NCBI GenBank assembly: GCA_039621445.1
Contig: CP154955.1
Span: forward strand, 19,634,691-19,698,690
Direction of reading: 5' to 3'
Length of the DNA: 64,000 nucleotides
Source: Euglena gracilis
Lineage: Eukaryota > Euglenida > Euglenophyceae > Euglenales
Positions 12,173 to 22,863 of the stretch are shown in pieces. How positions within the stretch are numbered: position 1 is the first letter of the stretch; every line of letters starts with the position of its first letter. Under the pieces are notes generated by a model, which saw nothing but the letters and a program-made list of their open reading frames with translations, was not told the origin of the DNA and ran no database searches. Both the position numbers and the translations under genes were made by a program.

Positions 12173-13180
12173 AGGATGCGCCTCATGACCATGAGGGCCA
12201 TGAGCGGCTGGGGGGTCGAAAAACGCCAATTTTCGGCTCGAAAACACTTTTTCCGGGTCCAGGAAGCCAAAAAACATGGTTTTGGGCACAAAAAATTTTT
12301 TCGATTTTTTTCGACTTTTTGCCCCGAAAACGGCTAAGTCGGATAGAGGGAAAAGTGTACAAAACGGCCATTTGGACCTGAAAACGGCCGTATCTAGGGC
12401 CGGGCGGGGAGTTGCGGGAAAATCAAAATACCAGTAGATAGGGCGTTCCAAGGGCTTCAATTTAGGTCTCCGAACATTTTTTTCAACTCCCCACCATTTT
12501 GGAGATATTTTGCAAAAACTGGTTTTTTGGCCTCGTTTGGGCTCCAAATGGCAGAGTCCCCCCTGGCGAAACCCCAGAACGGCCATATCTCGGCCCAGGC
12601 GGGGAGTTGGCCCAAACCGCGCATACCGGTGGATAGGGCGTCCCAAAGTTGTGGAATGAGGTACTCTTTACTTTTTCTCAACTCCCCGCCGTTTTCGAGA
12701 TATTTTGAATTTTTCGATTTTTTGACCCCAAAATGACCCATTTTTGGCAGAGTCCCCCCCCCTGGCGAAACCACAAAACGGCCATATCTCGGCCCAGGCG
12801 GGGAGTTGGCCCAAACCGCGCATACCGGTGGATAGGGCGTCCCAAAGTTGTGGAATGAGGTACTCTTTAGTTTTTCTCAACTCCCCGGCGTTTTCGAGAT
12901 ATTTTGAATTTTTCGATTTTTTGACCCCAAAAATGACCCCCTGTTGCCGGTCCAACAAACTTTCTTTGGAAAAAAAACGGTAGACAACTTTTTTGCTCGG
13001 GCCAGATCTCCGGCCTGGCGCGGAGTTGCGGGCAACCTAAGGGCTCTGGACAAACTAGGGACCGTCTCCTAACCTATAGGCTATTAACCTTTCGGGTCCC
13101 GAAATCAGGTCACATCGATAATCCGCGGGTGCCCGGGCCTACTCAGGGGGGGGGTGGGGGGGTCAGGGGGGGGTTTCGGG

Positions 13181-13269
13181 GGGGTGGTAGAGTTCGCTCT
13201 TAATCTAAAGAGATAAGAGCTCAGCGACCAGGGTGTGACGTAGAGCTGAGCTCTTTGGGAGACCACCCC
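13181..13269. repeat. Module C, copy 5 (complete, diverged leader)
   Basis: The outer stem GGGGTGGT (13181-13188) pairs with ACCACCCC (13262-13269). The leader reads AGAGTTCGCTCTTAATCT instead of AAGCTTCGCTCTTACTCT, while hairpin 2 is unchanged. Confidence 0.8.
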
Positions 13270-14918
13270 GGCCCGGGAAAAACGCTCATTTTTGGCTCAG
13301 ACAAAGGTTTTCCCGGTCCGGGAGGCCAAAAAACATCGTTTTGGGGCAAAAAAAATTTTTCAATTTTTTTCGACTTTTTTGACCCGGTTTTGACCCAAAG
13401 TGAATGGGATGGCGGCCCAAAACGAGGCGCCGGCGGGTCGAAAAACGCTCATTTTTGGCTCAAAAACAGTTTTTCTGGGTCCGGGAGGACAAAATACATC
13501 GTTTCGGGCAAAAAAAAATTTTCGATTTTTTTCGACTTTTTTCACCCGGTTTTGACCCAAAGTCAATGGGTCGGCAGCCCAAAACGGGGCGCCGGCGGGT
13601 CGAAAAATGCTCATTTTTGGCTCGAAAACAGTTTTTCCGGGTCCGGGAGGTCAAAAAACATGGTTTTGGGCGAAAAAAATTTTTTGAATTTTTTTGACTT
13701 TTTGACCCAAAAATGGCCAAGTCCACCGGCCAGGGGGGGGGGGGGGGTCCAGGGGGGGGGGCATGAAGGGGGCCGGGTCGGAAAATTTTTTTTCGCTCAA
13801 AAACACTTTTTTTGATGTTCTGAAGTGAAAAAAAGTGTTTTTGAGCGAAAAAATTTTTTTCAAAATTTTGGGTCCCGACCTGCCACCCGACCCCCCCTCG
13901 CCCAGCCGCCCTGACGGCGCGCGATGGGGTCCCCGAACACCCAAAACTGGCCAAAATCGCACAACCAGACCCCGGGAACCCCAAAAAACGGTCAAAACCC
14001 CCCCCTAAACGTAATGTTTGACCCCCAGTTTGGGTCCCAACTCCCCGTCTAGCCCGAGATACGGCCAATTTACGGTTTCGGGCCCTGAACGGGCCAAAAC
14101 TGGCAAAACGGGCCCAAAACCCCCAAAACGGCCGTATCTCGGGCTAGGCAAGGAGTTGTCCTAAACCGCGCATACCGATCGATAGGGCGTTCCAAGGTCG
14201 TCAAATAAGGTCGCCATCACTTTTCCTCAACTCCGCAGCGTTTTCGAGATATTTTGAAATTTTCGATTTTTGGACCCCAGCCCGGCCCTCGAACCCCGCA
14301 GGGGTCCCCGAATACCCAAAAATGGCCCAAAATGGCACAACCAGACCCCGGGAACCCCAAAAAACGGTCAAACCCCCCCCCTAAACCTAATGATTGACCC
14401 CCTGGTTTGGGCTCCAACTCCCCGTCTAGCCCGAGATACGGGCAAATTACGGTTTCGGGCCCCGAACGGGCCCGAAATGGCCAAAACTGGCCAAACTGGC
14501 CCAAAACCCCAAAACGGCCGTATCTCGGGCTAGGCGGGGAGTTGGCCCAAACCGCGCATACCGATCGATCGGGCGTCCCAAAGTTGAGGAATGACGTCCT
14601 CTTCACTTTTTCGCAACTCCCCGGCGTTTTCGAGATATTTTGAATTTTTCGATTTTTTGACCCCAAAATGACCCTGAAATTTTCCCGGAAAAAAAAACGG
14701 TAGACAACTTTTTTGCTCGGGCCATATCTCCGGACTGGCGGGGAGTTGCGGGAAACCGAAGTGCTCTGGAGAAACTAGGGAACCTCTCCTAACCTATAGG
14801 CTATTCACTTTGGGGGCCCGGAAATCCAATCACATCGATAATCCTCGGGTGCCCCGACCTACCCAGGGGGGGCGGGGGGGGGCGGGGGGGGCGGGGGGTC
14901 CGAACCCCCCGTCGCCGG

Positions 14919-14966
14919 GGTGGTAAGCTTCGCTCTTACTCTAAAGAGATAAGAGCTCAGCGACCC
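14919..14966. repeat. Module C, copy 6 (truncated)
   Basis: The copy stops at AGCGACC, halfway through hairpin 2, where sequence switches to a poly-C/TACCACC tract. This is the right edge of the array. Confidence 0.8.
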
Positions 14967-15054
14967 CCCCCTACCACCTACCTCAATACCGAAGGGCTTC
15001 CCATCCATCCCTGGGTCCGGGGGACCCCCGGACCCCCCCCCCCGGGGGGAGGGG

Positions 15055-15150
15055 GGGGTCTAGCTAGTCCACTTTTTCCAGTGTCTAGCCGATTGGCTAG
15101 CCAGTACCCTCCCCCCCCGGGGTCCTTAAGCAAAAGCCTGCTCCGGGGGT
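15055..15150. mobile_element. Right end of a CTTAAG-type TIR element (partial)
   Basis: The segment CAGTGTCTAGCCGATTGGC, then GGTCCTTAAGCAAAAGCCTG, matches the right terminus of the complete element at 56993-57346. A matching left end is not evident, so this is a fragment. Confidence 0.6.
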
Positions 15151-15327
15151 GGGGTCAAATTTTCTTACACAATGCCCTGGTTGCTAACTTTTTGGGGGTT
15201 GCTCAAGCTTGGGTGGCGGTCGGTTCGGCCCAAAGGGTTTAATGGCATTGGTGGCGACCTGGGTGTGTGTGGGGGGGGGGGGGGTGAGTCTGTGGGTGCC
15301 ATTCATTCACGGAGGCTTGGTGAGGGC

Positions 15328-15439
15328 AGTGAACGACCCCGTCAGAGAGAGAAAAGCAATGGACGAGCTGCTGGAGCATACAAGTCCCGAGACGGTGCAG
15401 CGTCTGAGGCTCCAAACCTGCAGAGGGACAGCAGAGTAG
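15328..15439 (+). CDS. Possible exon, unknown product
   Basis: An open stretch reads VNDPVRERKAMDELLEHTS followed by PETVQRLRLQ, charged and helix-like, and stops at a TAG at 15437-15439. The opposite strand also has a plausible acceptor (CTGTCCCTCTGCAG) leading into an Ala/Pro-rich frame, so the coding strand is unclear. I recognise no family. A TIR element (15449-15861) lies immediately downstream. Confidence 0.2.
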
Positions 15440-15870
15440 GGAGCAGAGCATGCTTGTGCTTACCGACCGGGGGGGGAGGGGGGTGGGTGCTATGGGGTGC
15501 CTGCCCCTAGCAGGCACCCCCCCCCCGGGGGGGACCCAGGAAATTTCATTGAAAATGGTCTTTTCCGGGCCCCCGGCACCAAAAGCGCCGGGGTCGGAGG
15601 GTGCCTGCTATGGGCAGGCACCCCCCAAAACCCTACCCCGCTTAGTTGCAGTAAGGCTTCTTGTCTGTTTATGGCCGGCGCTGACTTCGCTTCTGGCCCA
15701 GCTTGCTGTGTGGTGAGTGGCCAGGTACCCCTTACACCAATGCTCCTTTGTTGCTCCGCCTGGCCGGGTGAACCCCCCCCCGGGGGGGTCAGATCGGGTG
15801 TTATGGGGTACCTGCCCCTAGCACCCCCCCGTGGGGTAGGCACCCGACTAAGCACAAGCCTGGAGCAGAG
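15440..15870. mobile_element. TIR element (CTTGTGCTTA family) with 9 bp TSD, copy 1
   Basis: GGAGCAGAG at 15440-15448 is repeated at 15862-15870, flanking 15449-15861. The ends CATGCTTGTGCTTACCGA and, reversed, AGGCTTGTGCTTAGTCGG form the TIR. The inside has G/C runs and a GGGCACC/GGTGCC-rich hairpin set. A ~130 bp SINE-like sequence is nested at about 15639-15770. A 9 bp TSD is usual for Mutator-like elements; assignment to that superfamily is inference. Confidence 0.9.
15639..15770 (-). mobile_element. SINE-like short element nested in the TIR element
   Basis: This ~130 bp unit runs (reverse strand) from TTCACCCGGCCAGGCGGAGC to CTTACTGCAACTAAGC. Other copies lie at 59494-59630 (+), 58610-58700 (+, partial) and 32404-32480 (-, partial). 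The sister TIR element at 33184-33489 lacks it, providing an empty site. No clear pol III boxes or poly-A tail are seen, so SINE-like describes only size and dispersal. Confidence 0.7.
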
Positions 15871-16868
15871 AGCGGATGGTCGCAGAGGACAAAATTCAGA
15901 GTGATTTAGAAAATGGACGATTGTTCATACCGTGCTTGTACCCTGCTTGAACCCTGCTTGAACCCTGCTTGTACCCTGCGTGTCCATGGCAAGGGAAGCA
16001 TTCCAGGCAATCAAACCTCCCCAAATGTTGCGGAAAACTTCCCAACCTCCCTTGGTCTGTGGGCAAGAAAATCAAAATCAAAAATTGTACATTCTACAAA
16101 GCAATAAATAATACCTTCATCATTATTGAGATTGGATTTTCACACAAATTTTCAGACATCTTTGCATTTGTGCAACGTTCTTCTGTTTCAAAAAAACTTT
16201 TTTTGTTAATTTTGCCCTCCAATTTATTTCCACTGAAACTGGATTTCCAAAAAATGTCAGGAATTTGAATATATTCGGGTGATCCCTGGAGAAAGAAGAC
16301 AATAAATAATTGTGTGGACAAGATGTGTCCAAAAGACGAAAAAACATATAATCATCATGAAGCCATCAGGCAGGTGGCAGAACACCACTGCGCGTCTAGC
16401 ACAGCATGGAAGAAAACAACCCATACATGAGTCGGTTGGGGGCTGCCCGGGCAGGTCTGTGGAAAGGAATGAAGCGGTTGGTGCAAAAGCGTGGGGGGGG
16501 TGACATAAATGCTTGTGTGGCTACTGATCTGGAGGACTGCAAGAAATGGAACCCAGCAACAAATCCGCCACACAATGCATGCATTGGAGCCAGTGCGAGG
16601 CAAGGAACAGGTAGCGTAGCTTTGTTGCCATCCACAAAGTGTCAGGTTTACGCCGCAAACATGCTTTTTTGTGGCGCGTGCACATGGTGCGACAATAATG
16701 CATGTACGAAGTTAAACATGGCACAGATTGTGATGAAGCCAGGAATGAGACACAATCTATGTCCTTGACAATCAGGCAAAAAGAAAGTAAACACTGTTAG
16801 GGCGGAGGGGGAAATGGAGCACAGCACGCCTAGGCTCTCCCTCTTTGGTTCCCTCAGAGGCTCCCATT
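15871..16868. other. Mostly unique sequence; possible small exon or gene
   Basis: A short run of four CCTGCTTGAACC-like units lies at 15938-15988. The plus strand has a 120-codon open frame (16406-16768) with several Cys residues including FCGACTWC. I recognise no family and give it low weight. No repeat element is obvious. Confidence 0.3.
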
Positions 16869-16870
16869 CT

Positions 16871-17253
16871 GATGAGAAGGAAAAGAGATGATTGCTGCGA
16901 TTTTTTTTTATTCCTGGCTACATGCCGGAATTGACTGCAGAAGCAGGTTGCATTTATCCCGCCAGGGTGAGTGAATAGAGCTGTGTGCTTCAATTCTTCC
17001 AATCAATTGGCTCAAACTTGGGGAACCTATTTGCCTCCATGCTTTTTCGGGGGGGGGGGGCGATGAGAAGGAAAAGAGATGATTGCTGCGATTTTTTTTT
17101 ATTCCTGGCTACATGCCGGAATTGACTGCAGAAGCAGGTTGCATTTATCCCGCCAGGGTGAGTGAAATAGAGCTGTGTGCTTCAATTCTTCCAATCAATT
17201 GGCTCAAACTTGGGGAACCTATTTGCCTCCATGCTTTTTCGGGGGGGGGGGGC
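16871..17253. repeat. 191 bp tandem duplication
   Basis: Two nearly identical copies start at 16871 and 17062 with GATGAGAAGGAAAAGAGATG and end in a G run after CATGCTTTTTCGG. Each contains a pyrimidine tract, GACTGCAG, and further on CCGCCAGGGTGAGTG, which would suit a small exon with a GTGAGT donor. Coding function is not established. Confidence 0.9.
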
Positions 17254-18507
17254 AGAACGGGAAGGCCTGGTGGGGGGGAGGGGGTGGTCGACCCCCCACC
17301 CGGGAGGTGGGGGGGGGGGTTGACCCCCCGCCCACCACAGCATTTTCACCAATTTCGGGAAAACGGGGATTTTGGCCAGAAAATTTTTGAATTTTTTTTG
17401 AAAAATGAACCCCAAACACATGATTTTTTGATTGAAAACCACATTTTTTTCACAAAAAATCTCAAAAAATTCCGTCCTAAAAATTGGTACTTTTTAGGGT
17501 CAAAAAAAGTGGACAAAATTTTGGCACAGTCAAATTTTACTGACATTTTTTCTCGTTGATTTTTTTGGACTTTCAATGTCATTTTTTTGCTTCAAAAACC
17601 TCTCAAAATCAACATTTTGAGAAAATGTCGAATTTTTGGAAAGTGTGAAAAAATGGGGTTTTGGGTGGTTTTTGGGGGGACCCCCTATATGGGTCCCAAA
17701 ATGGGGCAAAAAAAAAACCCAGCACCGAAGGCGCCTGAAATTTTTTTTGTGTCCAAAAACTAGTGCTCCCGAAAATACGGGAAGAGGTGGTGGGGGGGGG
17801 TCGACCCCCCCCCCACCTACCGCCCTGGCTGTTCGGCCGATTCCCATTCTGCCCGGGTCACCCGCTGATGTTTGGGAAGGGGGTGTGAATGTGAAAGACC
17901 AGGAACCAGGAATTTTATTCCCTTTGCTTTGGCTTCCCAAAACTGCGAAAAATCAATCCTCTTTTTGTGTGGCAATTTTGAGGTCAAAGCTTACCAGCTG
18001 ATTTTTTGGGAAGCAACCCTGGGGGGGTCCTAGTTTGGTTCCGACCCCCTTCAGTGCTGGGGCGCACTGCATACATCATCCAAAGCCTGAGCCTCACCCC
18101 CCAGGGGTCAGAGTTAAGAATGCCTTCCCCCTGCCTGCCCACGGCGCCCAAAATCGGGGGGGTGCGACAGGGTTCCATATCAGGGGGTGGGGTTGGGCCC
18201 CGGTCCAGGGGGGTGGACCCCCACCTAAACTGTGGCGTGGTGCAGGTGATTTCTGGCCCGGCGTAAAGCGCCGGAAGGAAAAAAGTTGACCTTTTGGGGG
18301 CCTGGCCGGGTCTGTCCGGAACCCCCCTTGCAGGTGTGGGGGAGGTTCCAGGCCAGGAGTGGGGGCACCCCCCACCTGAACCCCGTGCACCCTCCTTCTA
18401 TCGAAACCTAGGGTGCAACCTTCCTGGAAAAAAGCCTGTGGGTGAGTTTGAGTCTGGAGGAGGCGGCTGTCCACCATTGTTGCACTTGCAGGGGGGGTCC
18501 TCCATCG
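17254..18507. other. Intergenic or intronic; G/C-run inverted repeats
   Basis: GTCGACCCCCC flanked by G runs forms foldbacks at 17265-17340 and 17785-17825. Between them the sequence is A/T-run rich (AAAAATTTTT, CAAAAAA). No reading frame is convincing. Confidence 0.4.
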
Positions 18508-18548
18508 GGTACACACACACACACACACACACATGCACGAGCGCAGAC

Positions 18549-18580
<32 letters not shown>

Positions 18581-18672
18581 ACAACACAACACACACACCA
18601 CAACACCAACACACACAACACACACAAACACCCAACAACCCACGCAAGCACACACATGCATGAGCCCACACA
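18508..18672. repeat. (CA)n microsatellite and derivatives
   Basis: CACACA arrays grade into ACACCACAAC variants. The His/Thr and Val/Cys open frames over it on both strands are artefacts. It lies just 3' (minus strand) of the Gly/Arg-rich block of the eIF4B-like gene. Confidence 0.95.
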
Positions 18673-18683
18673 CAAAAACGCAC

Positions 18684-18822
18684 CCACACGTGGGGCCGGT
18701 CCTCCCGCGGGGGCGGGGGCTTCCGCTCCTCCACCACCCCAGTGCCCATGGCGTCGCGGCCCGCGGACCAGCCGTCCGGGTCACCGCCGAACCCCCGCCG
18801 CTCCGGCTTGGTCCCGAAGGGG
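18684..18822 (-). CDS. eIF4B/4H-like gene, putative C-terminal Arg/Gly block 2
   Basis: Reverse-strand acceptor CCCCGCCCAG precedes an open segment with FGTKPERRGFGG, SAGRDAMGTGVVEE and a Pro/Arg stretch. It ends near GGCCCCAC at a GTGTGG or GTGCGT donor. The motif GRDAMGTGVVEE repeats GRDAMGSGVVEG in the 21.4 kb block, so both belong to the same protein. Entry phase is 2, which does not match the previous block's donor unless a C in its seven-C run was missed. Confidence 0.5.
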
Positions 18823-19309
18823 CTGGGCGGGGGCAGAGAAGCATCGGTGCGCAAACCTTGACGCGGGTGGCTTCAACGAGGGCGCAGGTGAGACCAATGA
18901 GCCTTTGGAAGAACATACAAATCATGTCTTAAAGACCCCGGGAGCGTTGCTTGGCCTGGGGAAATGGCTGAGACCCGAATTTACGGCTGGCCACAATGGC
19001 CCTGACCCAGCGAGGTCAACAGATTCACATTGATTACGGGGAGCAGTCATTCAGCTGGGTGGGCAAATATCAAGGCTGGCTGCAGCACCCCCCGCGGGGA
19101 GTTGTAAAACCTCAAATAGATGTATCCGACACCACTCCATCGGACACAAATACCAAAAGCCAACCATTGATGAACCAGTCACATGTCGTATCATCATGAA
19201 AACAAATTTGAGAATTATATAATAATAAAACAGACGGGCAAAAAATCAGTTCCCCTAAAGAACAGAGCAGCAATTATCAAAAAATAAATAAGTCAAAAAT
19301 CATCAAGCA

Positions 19310-19432
19310 TTACAATAACTGGATGAAAACAGGGGGAGGCACACGTTGGAGCAGCGCCTTGCTCACTGCCCATCCTGCACAGAAAGGCGTTGAATGCTCT
19401 GGGAAATCAGTTTGGTTTTGCACACCTACAGT
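19310..19432 (-). CDS. Possible terminal exon, unknown product
   Basis: On the reverse strand AACTCACTGTAG is an acceptor-like site, followed by an open frame VQNQTDFPEHSTPFCAGWAV that runs about 37 codons to a stop at 19310. No polyadenylation signal is evident below it. It lies between the two Gly/Arg blocks of the eIF4B-like gene and could be an alternative last exon, but no homology supports this. Confidence 0.2.
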   Translation of the reverse strand, partial: TVGVQNQTDFPEHSTPFCAGWAVSKALLQRVPPPVFIQLL

Positions 19433-19574
19433 GAGTTCTTGAAAGGAAAAAAAAAACATCAAACCCGTTCCCCCCCACACTGAGATGTGTGGGAGGCAGT
19501 ATGGGAATTCCTTTGGGTGAATGAGCTCCCCCCCCTGGGGGTGTAGGATATGCACAAAACAACCGTGTCGTCTC

Positions 19575-19905
19575 CCCGGGGGGGGGGGGAGGGGGGTCAC
19601 TTTCCACTCCGAAAAACCAGTCAGTCACTTTTTCGGCCAAGCCAGTCAGTCACTTTACCCCGGGGGGGGGGGGGGTCGGCCACTCAGGAAAACCAGTCAC
19701 TTTTTGGCCTTTCAAGACCATTTTTGGCCAAAATTTTCTCCGGCGCCTTTGGCGCCGGTTGGCCACTCAGCCAGTTCTGGGTGATTTCTGGCCTACCCCA
19801 CCCCCGGGGGGGGGGGGGGGGCACGGCCAAAAAACCAGTCAGTCACTCTGAAAAAACCAGTCAGTCACCCCCCCGGGGGGTGGGACAGGTGTTAAGCAAT
19901 GGTCT
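19575..19905. repeat. CAGTCAGTCAC / poly-G dispersed repeat, copy 1
   Basis: Words CACTTT-CCACTCCGAAAA, CAGTCAGTCAC and GGTCGGCCACTCAGGAAAAC are separated by runs of G or C, and the repeat ends at GGGACAGGTGTTAAG. A second copy is at 42850-43131. The words are conserved but the run lengths differ. This copy carries GGCGCCTTTGGCGCC, which the other shortens to GGCGCCG. Confidence 0.85.
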
Positions 19906-21240
19906 GGTCTGGAGACCTAAAACAAATAAAACACTGCAGCCCCCCCCCCAGCACCACCTTGACCTCCTCAGGGGGTGGGGGTGGTTGGGACCCCCCCCCC
20001 CTGCTGAACCGACCTCAACACCGAAGGGTTTCACATGGATTCCTGGGGGAGGGTTCCTGACTGGACTTTGCACCGATGCAGAAATGCAGTTTTGACCCCC
20101 CAAAAATTGAGCTGGGCAGCCGGACTTGGTCCGATTTTGCACATTTTTGTCACATTTTGCGCCTCCAAAGACAAAAAAAGGTGAGAAATTCAAACTCTCC
20201 GATGGGGGGGGCTCCCTCCAGCTTAAACAACGACCTGATTTCAAAGTATTTGGGCAAGGTTTATACAGGCCATACATCTCTTTAAGGACCCCGGGGGGGT
20301 TGCTGGGCTGGCTAGAAATTTGGGCTAGCTAGCCCGCCCCCGGGGGGGGGGGGGGCGGCCGGACCCGGACCGGGGCGAGGTGGACTGAAATCGGAAAAAT
20401 GCCAAAAAATGACCTGCAGAACACAGTTTTGAAAAAATGATGCATCTGAAACCCCCCCAAAAATGCCCCAAACGCCCCCCAAACCCATTTTTGGCCACTT
20501 TTGAACACAGTTTTTCAATAAATTTCGGCGCTTTGCGACGAAAAATTTTGGGCTGGACCCCCAAAAAGGGGCTGGCTAGCTAGGGCTAGCAGCACCCCCC
20601 CAGGGGGAGGGGGCTGCTGCGGCTGGGTTGGGCCCAAATCGGGGCTGGCTGCAGCCGCCCCCCCCCCCCGGGGGGTCGCAAAACCTTAAAGAGATGTATG
20701 ATACAGGCAGGACACAAGAAACATACTCTCCCCCCAGTGCACAAAAAACGTACCCAGAAAAGATTTTGTGCAAATAGGAGCAAAATGCACCACCCACATG
20801 CCACCTCCAAATTAATGCCACGTTTTTTGCACACTTGACAGCAAGGGGGGGAGGGGAGGGGAGGGGGTCGGACTGCTGCAAGTGCAAGATCGGACAGCCC
20901 AATTTCTAGTGGACCCCTCCTGGGGGGGGGGGGGGGGGCTTTATCCTGGCCCCCCAAATCCTGCCAAAAAATGCCCATTTTTGGCATTTTTGGGGGGAAC
21001 CAAGACAAAAATAAAAAGACATGTTCTTCTGGAGGCCCGGCAGCCTGTGGTAGCCGTTGGGCAAGGTCCCTGCAAAGGCGACTGCAAGACCCAGCCATGT
21101 CCGGGTTTTGACCGACGTGCTCCTATCCTGGGCGATCCCTAAATTAAAAAAAACACTGTCCCTTGCGGCCCACCATGGCAGACGCCATGTGAGCCATAAA
21201 ATTATGTGGTTCTGCGACAGTCATGCGTCAACGCCAGTTT
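19906..21240. other. Intron of eIF4B-like gene; fragments of CTTAAG/GGCTAG repeats
   Basis: GGGCTAGCTAGCCC and GCTGGCTAGCTAGGGCTAGC words beside G/C runs lie at 20284-20345 and 20565-20690, typical of the CTTAAG-type elements. A possible reverse-strand exon (acceptor GTCTTGCAG, then AFAGTLPNGYHRLPGLQKN) lies near 21027-21085, unrecognised. Otherwise nothing is supported. Confidence 0.35.
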
Positions 21241-21264
21241 GGCACCGCCGCGGCGTTCACGCAC

Positions 21265-21528
21265 GGGGGGGCGGGCCGCCGGCATACGTGTCCCTCGAGA
21301 AGGCCTGGGCGGGGCGGTCCCGGGCCGCCGGCCGGCCCTCGACGACGCCGCTGCCCATCGCGTCGCGGCCCTTGTCCCAGGACGGGCCACCGCCAAAGCC
21401 GCCCATCGGCTTGTTGACCCGGCCCTGGCCCGGCTCCGGTCGCTCCGGCCGCTCCACCTGGCCCGTGCCCATGAAGTCGCGCCCGCCGCTGAAGCCGCCG
21501 CCGCCGAAGCCGCCGCCAGGCGGAATTC
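21265..21528 (-). CDS. eIF4B/4H-like gene, Gly/Arg-rich block 1
   Basis: The open segment encodes PPGGGFGGGGFSGGRDFMG, a Glu/Arg/Pro stretch, FGGGPSWDKGRDAMGSGVVE and SRDTYAGGPPP, then a GTGCGTGA donor at 21264. GC content is very high compared with the surrounding introns. The nearest acceptors (CTTCAG inside GGFSGG, or CTGCCCAG upstream) need a two-base overhang, whereas exon 6 leaves one, so a small exon or an indel is missing. RGG-like tails are usual for eIF4B and eIF4H-like proteins. Confidence 0.6.
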
Positions 21529-21829
21529 GACCAACCCCAGGGGGAGGGGGTGTCGGGGCCCGGGAGTGCCTGGGCAGGCAGGCCAAACCCCCCCTGGGGG
21601 GGGGTCGGTGCCTGCCTGTTTCGGGTCCAAAATGCCCAAAATGGGCCGTTCTGGGCTTCAGGCGCCCTTGGTCACGTGCCAAGGAATTCCAAATTTGGTA
21701 AAAGAGACAAAAGTTGGTCAAAAACCCCCAAATGCCAAGTTCTTTTGTCCATTGCCCGACCCCTCCCCAGGGGTTGTCCGGGAAAGCACCCGAGGCGTGG
21801 GTCGCCACTTAAAAATTCAGCCTGACCAC

Positions 21830-21877
21830 CGCTGCCGTCCGTGAAACCGCCACCGCCTTTGCCACCGCCCTTGCCAC
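21830..21877 (-). CDS. eIF4B/4H-like gene, exon 6 (Gly/Lys-rich tail)
   Basis: The acceptor GTGCCCCCAG is followed by GTGGCAAGGGCGG, which joins exon 5 in phase to read GGKGGGKGGGGFTDGSG. The probable donor is G|GTGGTC at 21829; a second GT lies 3 bp further on. The segment begins the Gly-rich tail right after the RRM. Confidence 0.75.
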
Positions 21878-21999
21878 CTGGGGGCACCACAGCAGCAGCA
21901 CCCTATGGTGTCGTACTCCCTCGAGGAAAACTGGCCAGGGAGGAAAAGACACTGAGGGCGAAGCACTAAGCGGGGCCTCCTGACCCAACGCAGCAAACA

Positions 22000-22437
22000 A
22001 TCAACACAACACCACCAACGAACAAGGCATGGCCTCACAAGGGAAAAATGCGGAGCCTGAGGTGTCGACTGTTGAAGTCAGTTGATATGGGGTGTACTTC
22101 AAGCACAACGAATACAGACGGTTGAGGGATAAATAGACATGTGGTGGCAGGTGGGTGGGTTTGGAGTTCGATAAATATAACAGGCAGAAACTCTCCATAC
22201 TGAATTTTGTGAGTGCAGTGGGTAGCAAACCGCTCAGAAAGTGTTTTGGTCAGCAAAATCCATCTGTGAGTGACTCATTCGTGACGTGCCCTCCATGGAA
22301 TTTTTTTCCGGCATCTGGCCGGTTTGAGCTGACCGGGCTGACCTGGGGGTGGGCTTTAGAAAACCTGCCCACCAGTCACACAGGGGGTAAATGAATATAT
22401 GACTTCAACGCCAGGAAACAAAAAAGGTGAATATATG
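22000..22437. other. Intron sequence, nothing recognised
   Basis: Mostly unique sequence within the intron between exons 5 and 6. Short open frames on both strands show no family signature. Confidence 0.4.

Positions 22438-22863
<426 letters not shown>

Larger units (their letters stand above)
3196..14966. repeat. Higher-order tandem array (modules A, B, C, 19 bp satellite)
   Basis: Four related blocks (3196-5357, 7456-9236, 9237-11139, 13263-14966) each run A satellite, short A/T hairpin, two B units, poly-G run, module C. Two further blocks (5358-7470 and 11140-13269) hold a GC-rich repeat, a 19 bp minisatellite, one A unit, B-like units and module C. The stretch 5452-11139 recurs from 11269, giving a period of about 5.8 kb. 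The last block stops abruptly inside module C at 14966. No protein family is recognisable. The many open frames in both directions are shadows of the repeats. Confidence 0.9.

Noticed and set aside
18508-18672. His/Thr-rich and Val/Cys-rich peptides
   Set aside because: Translations of a CA microsatellite.
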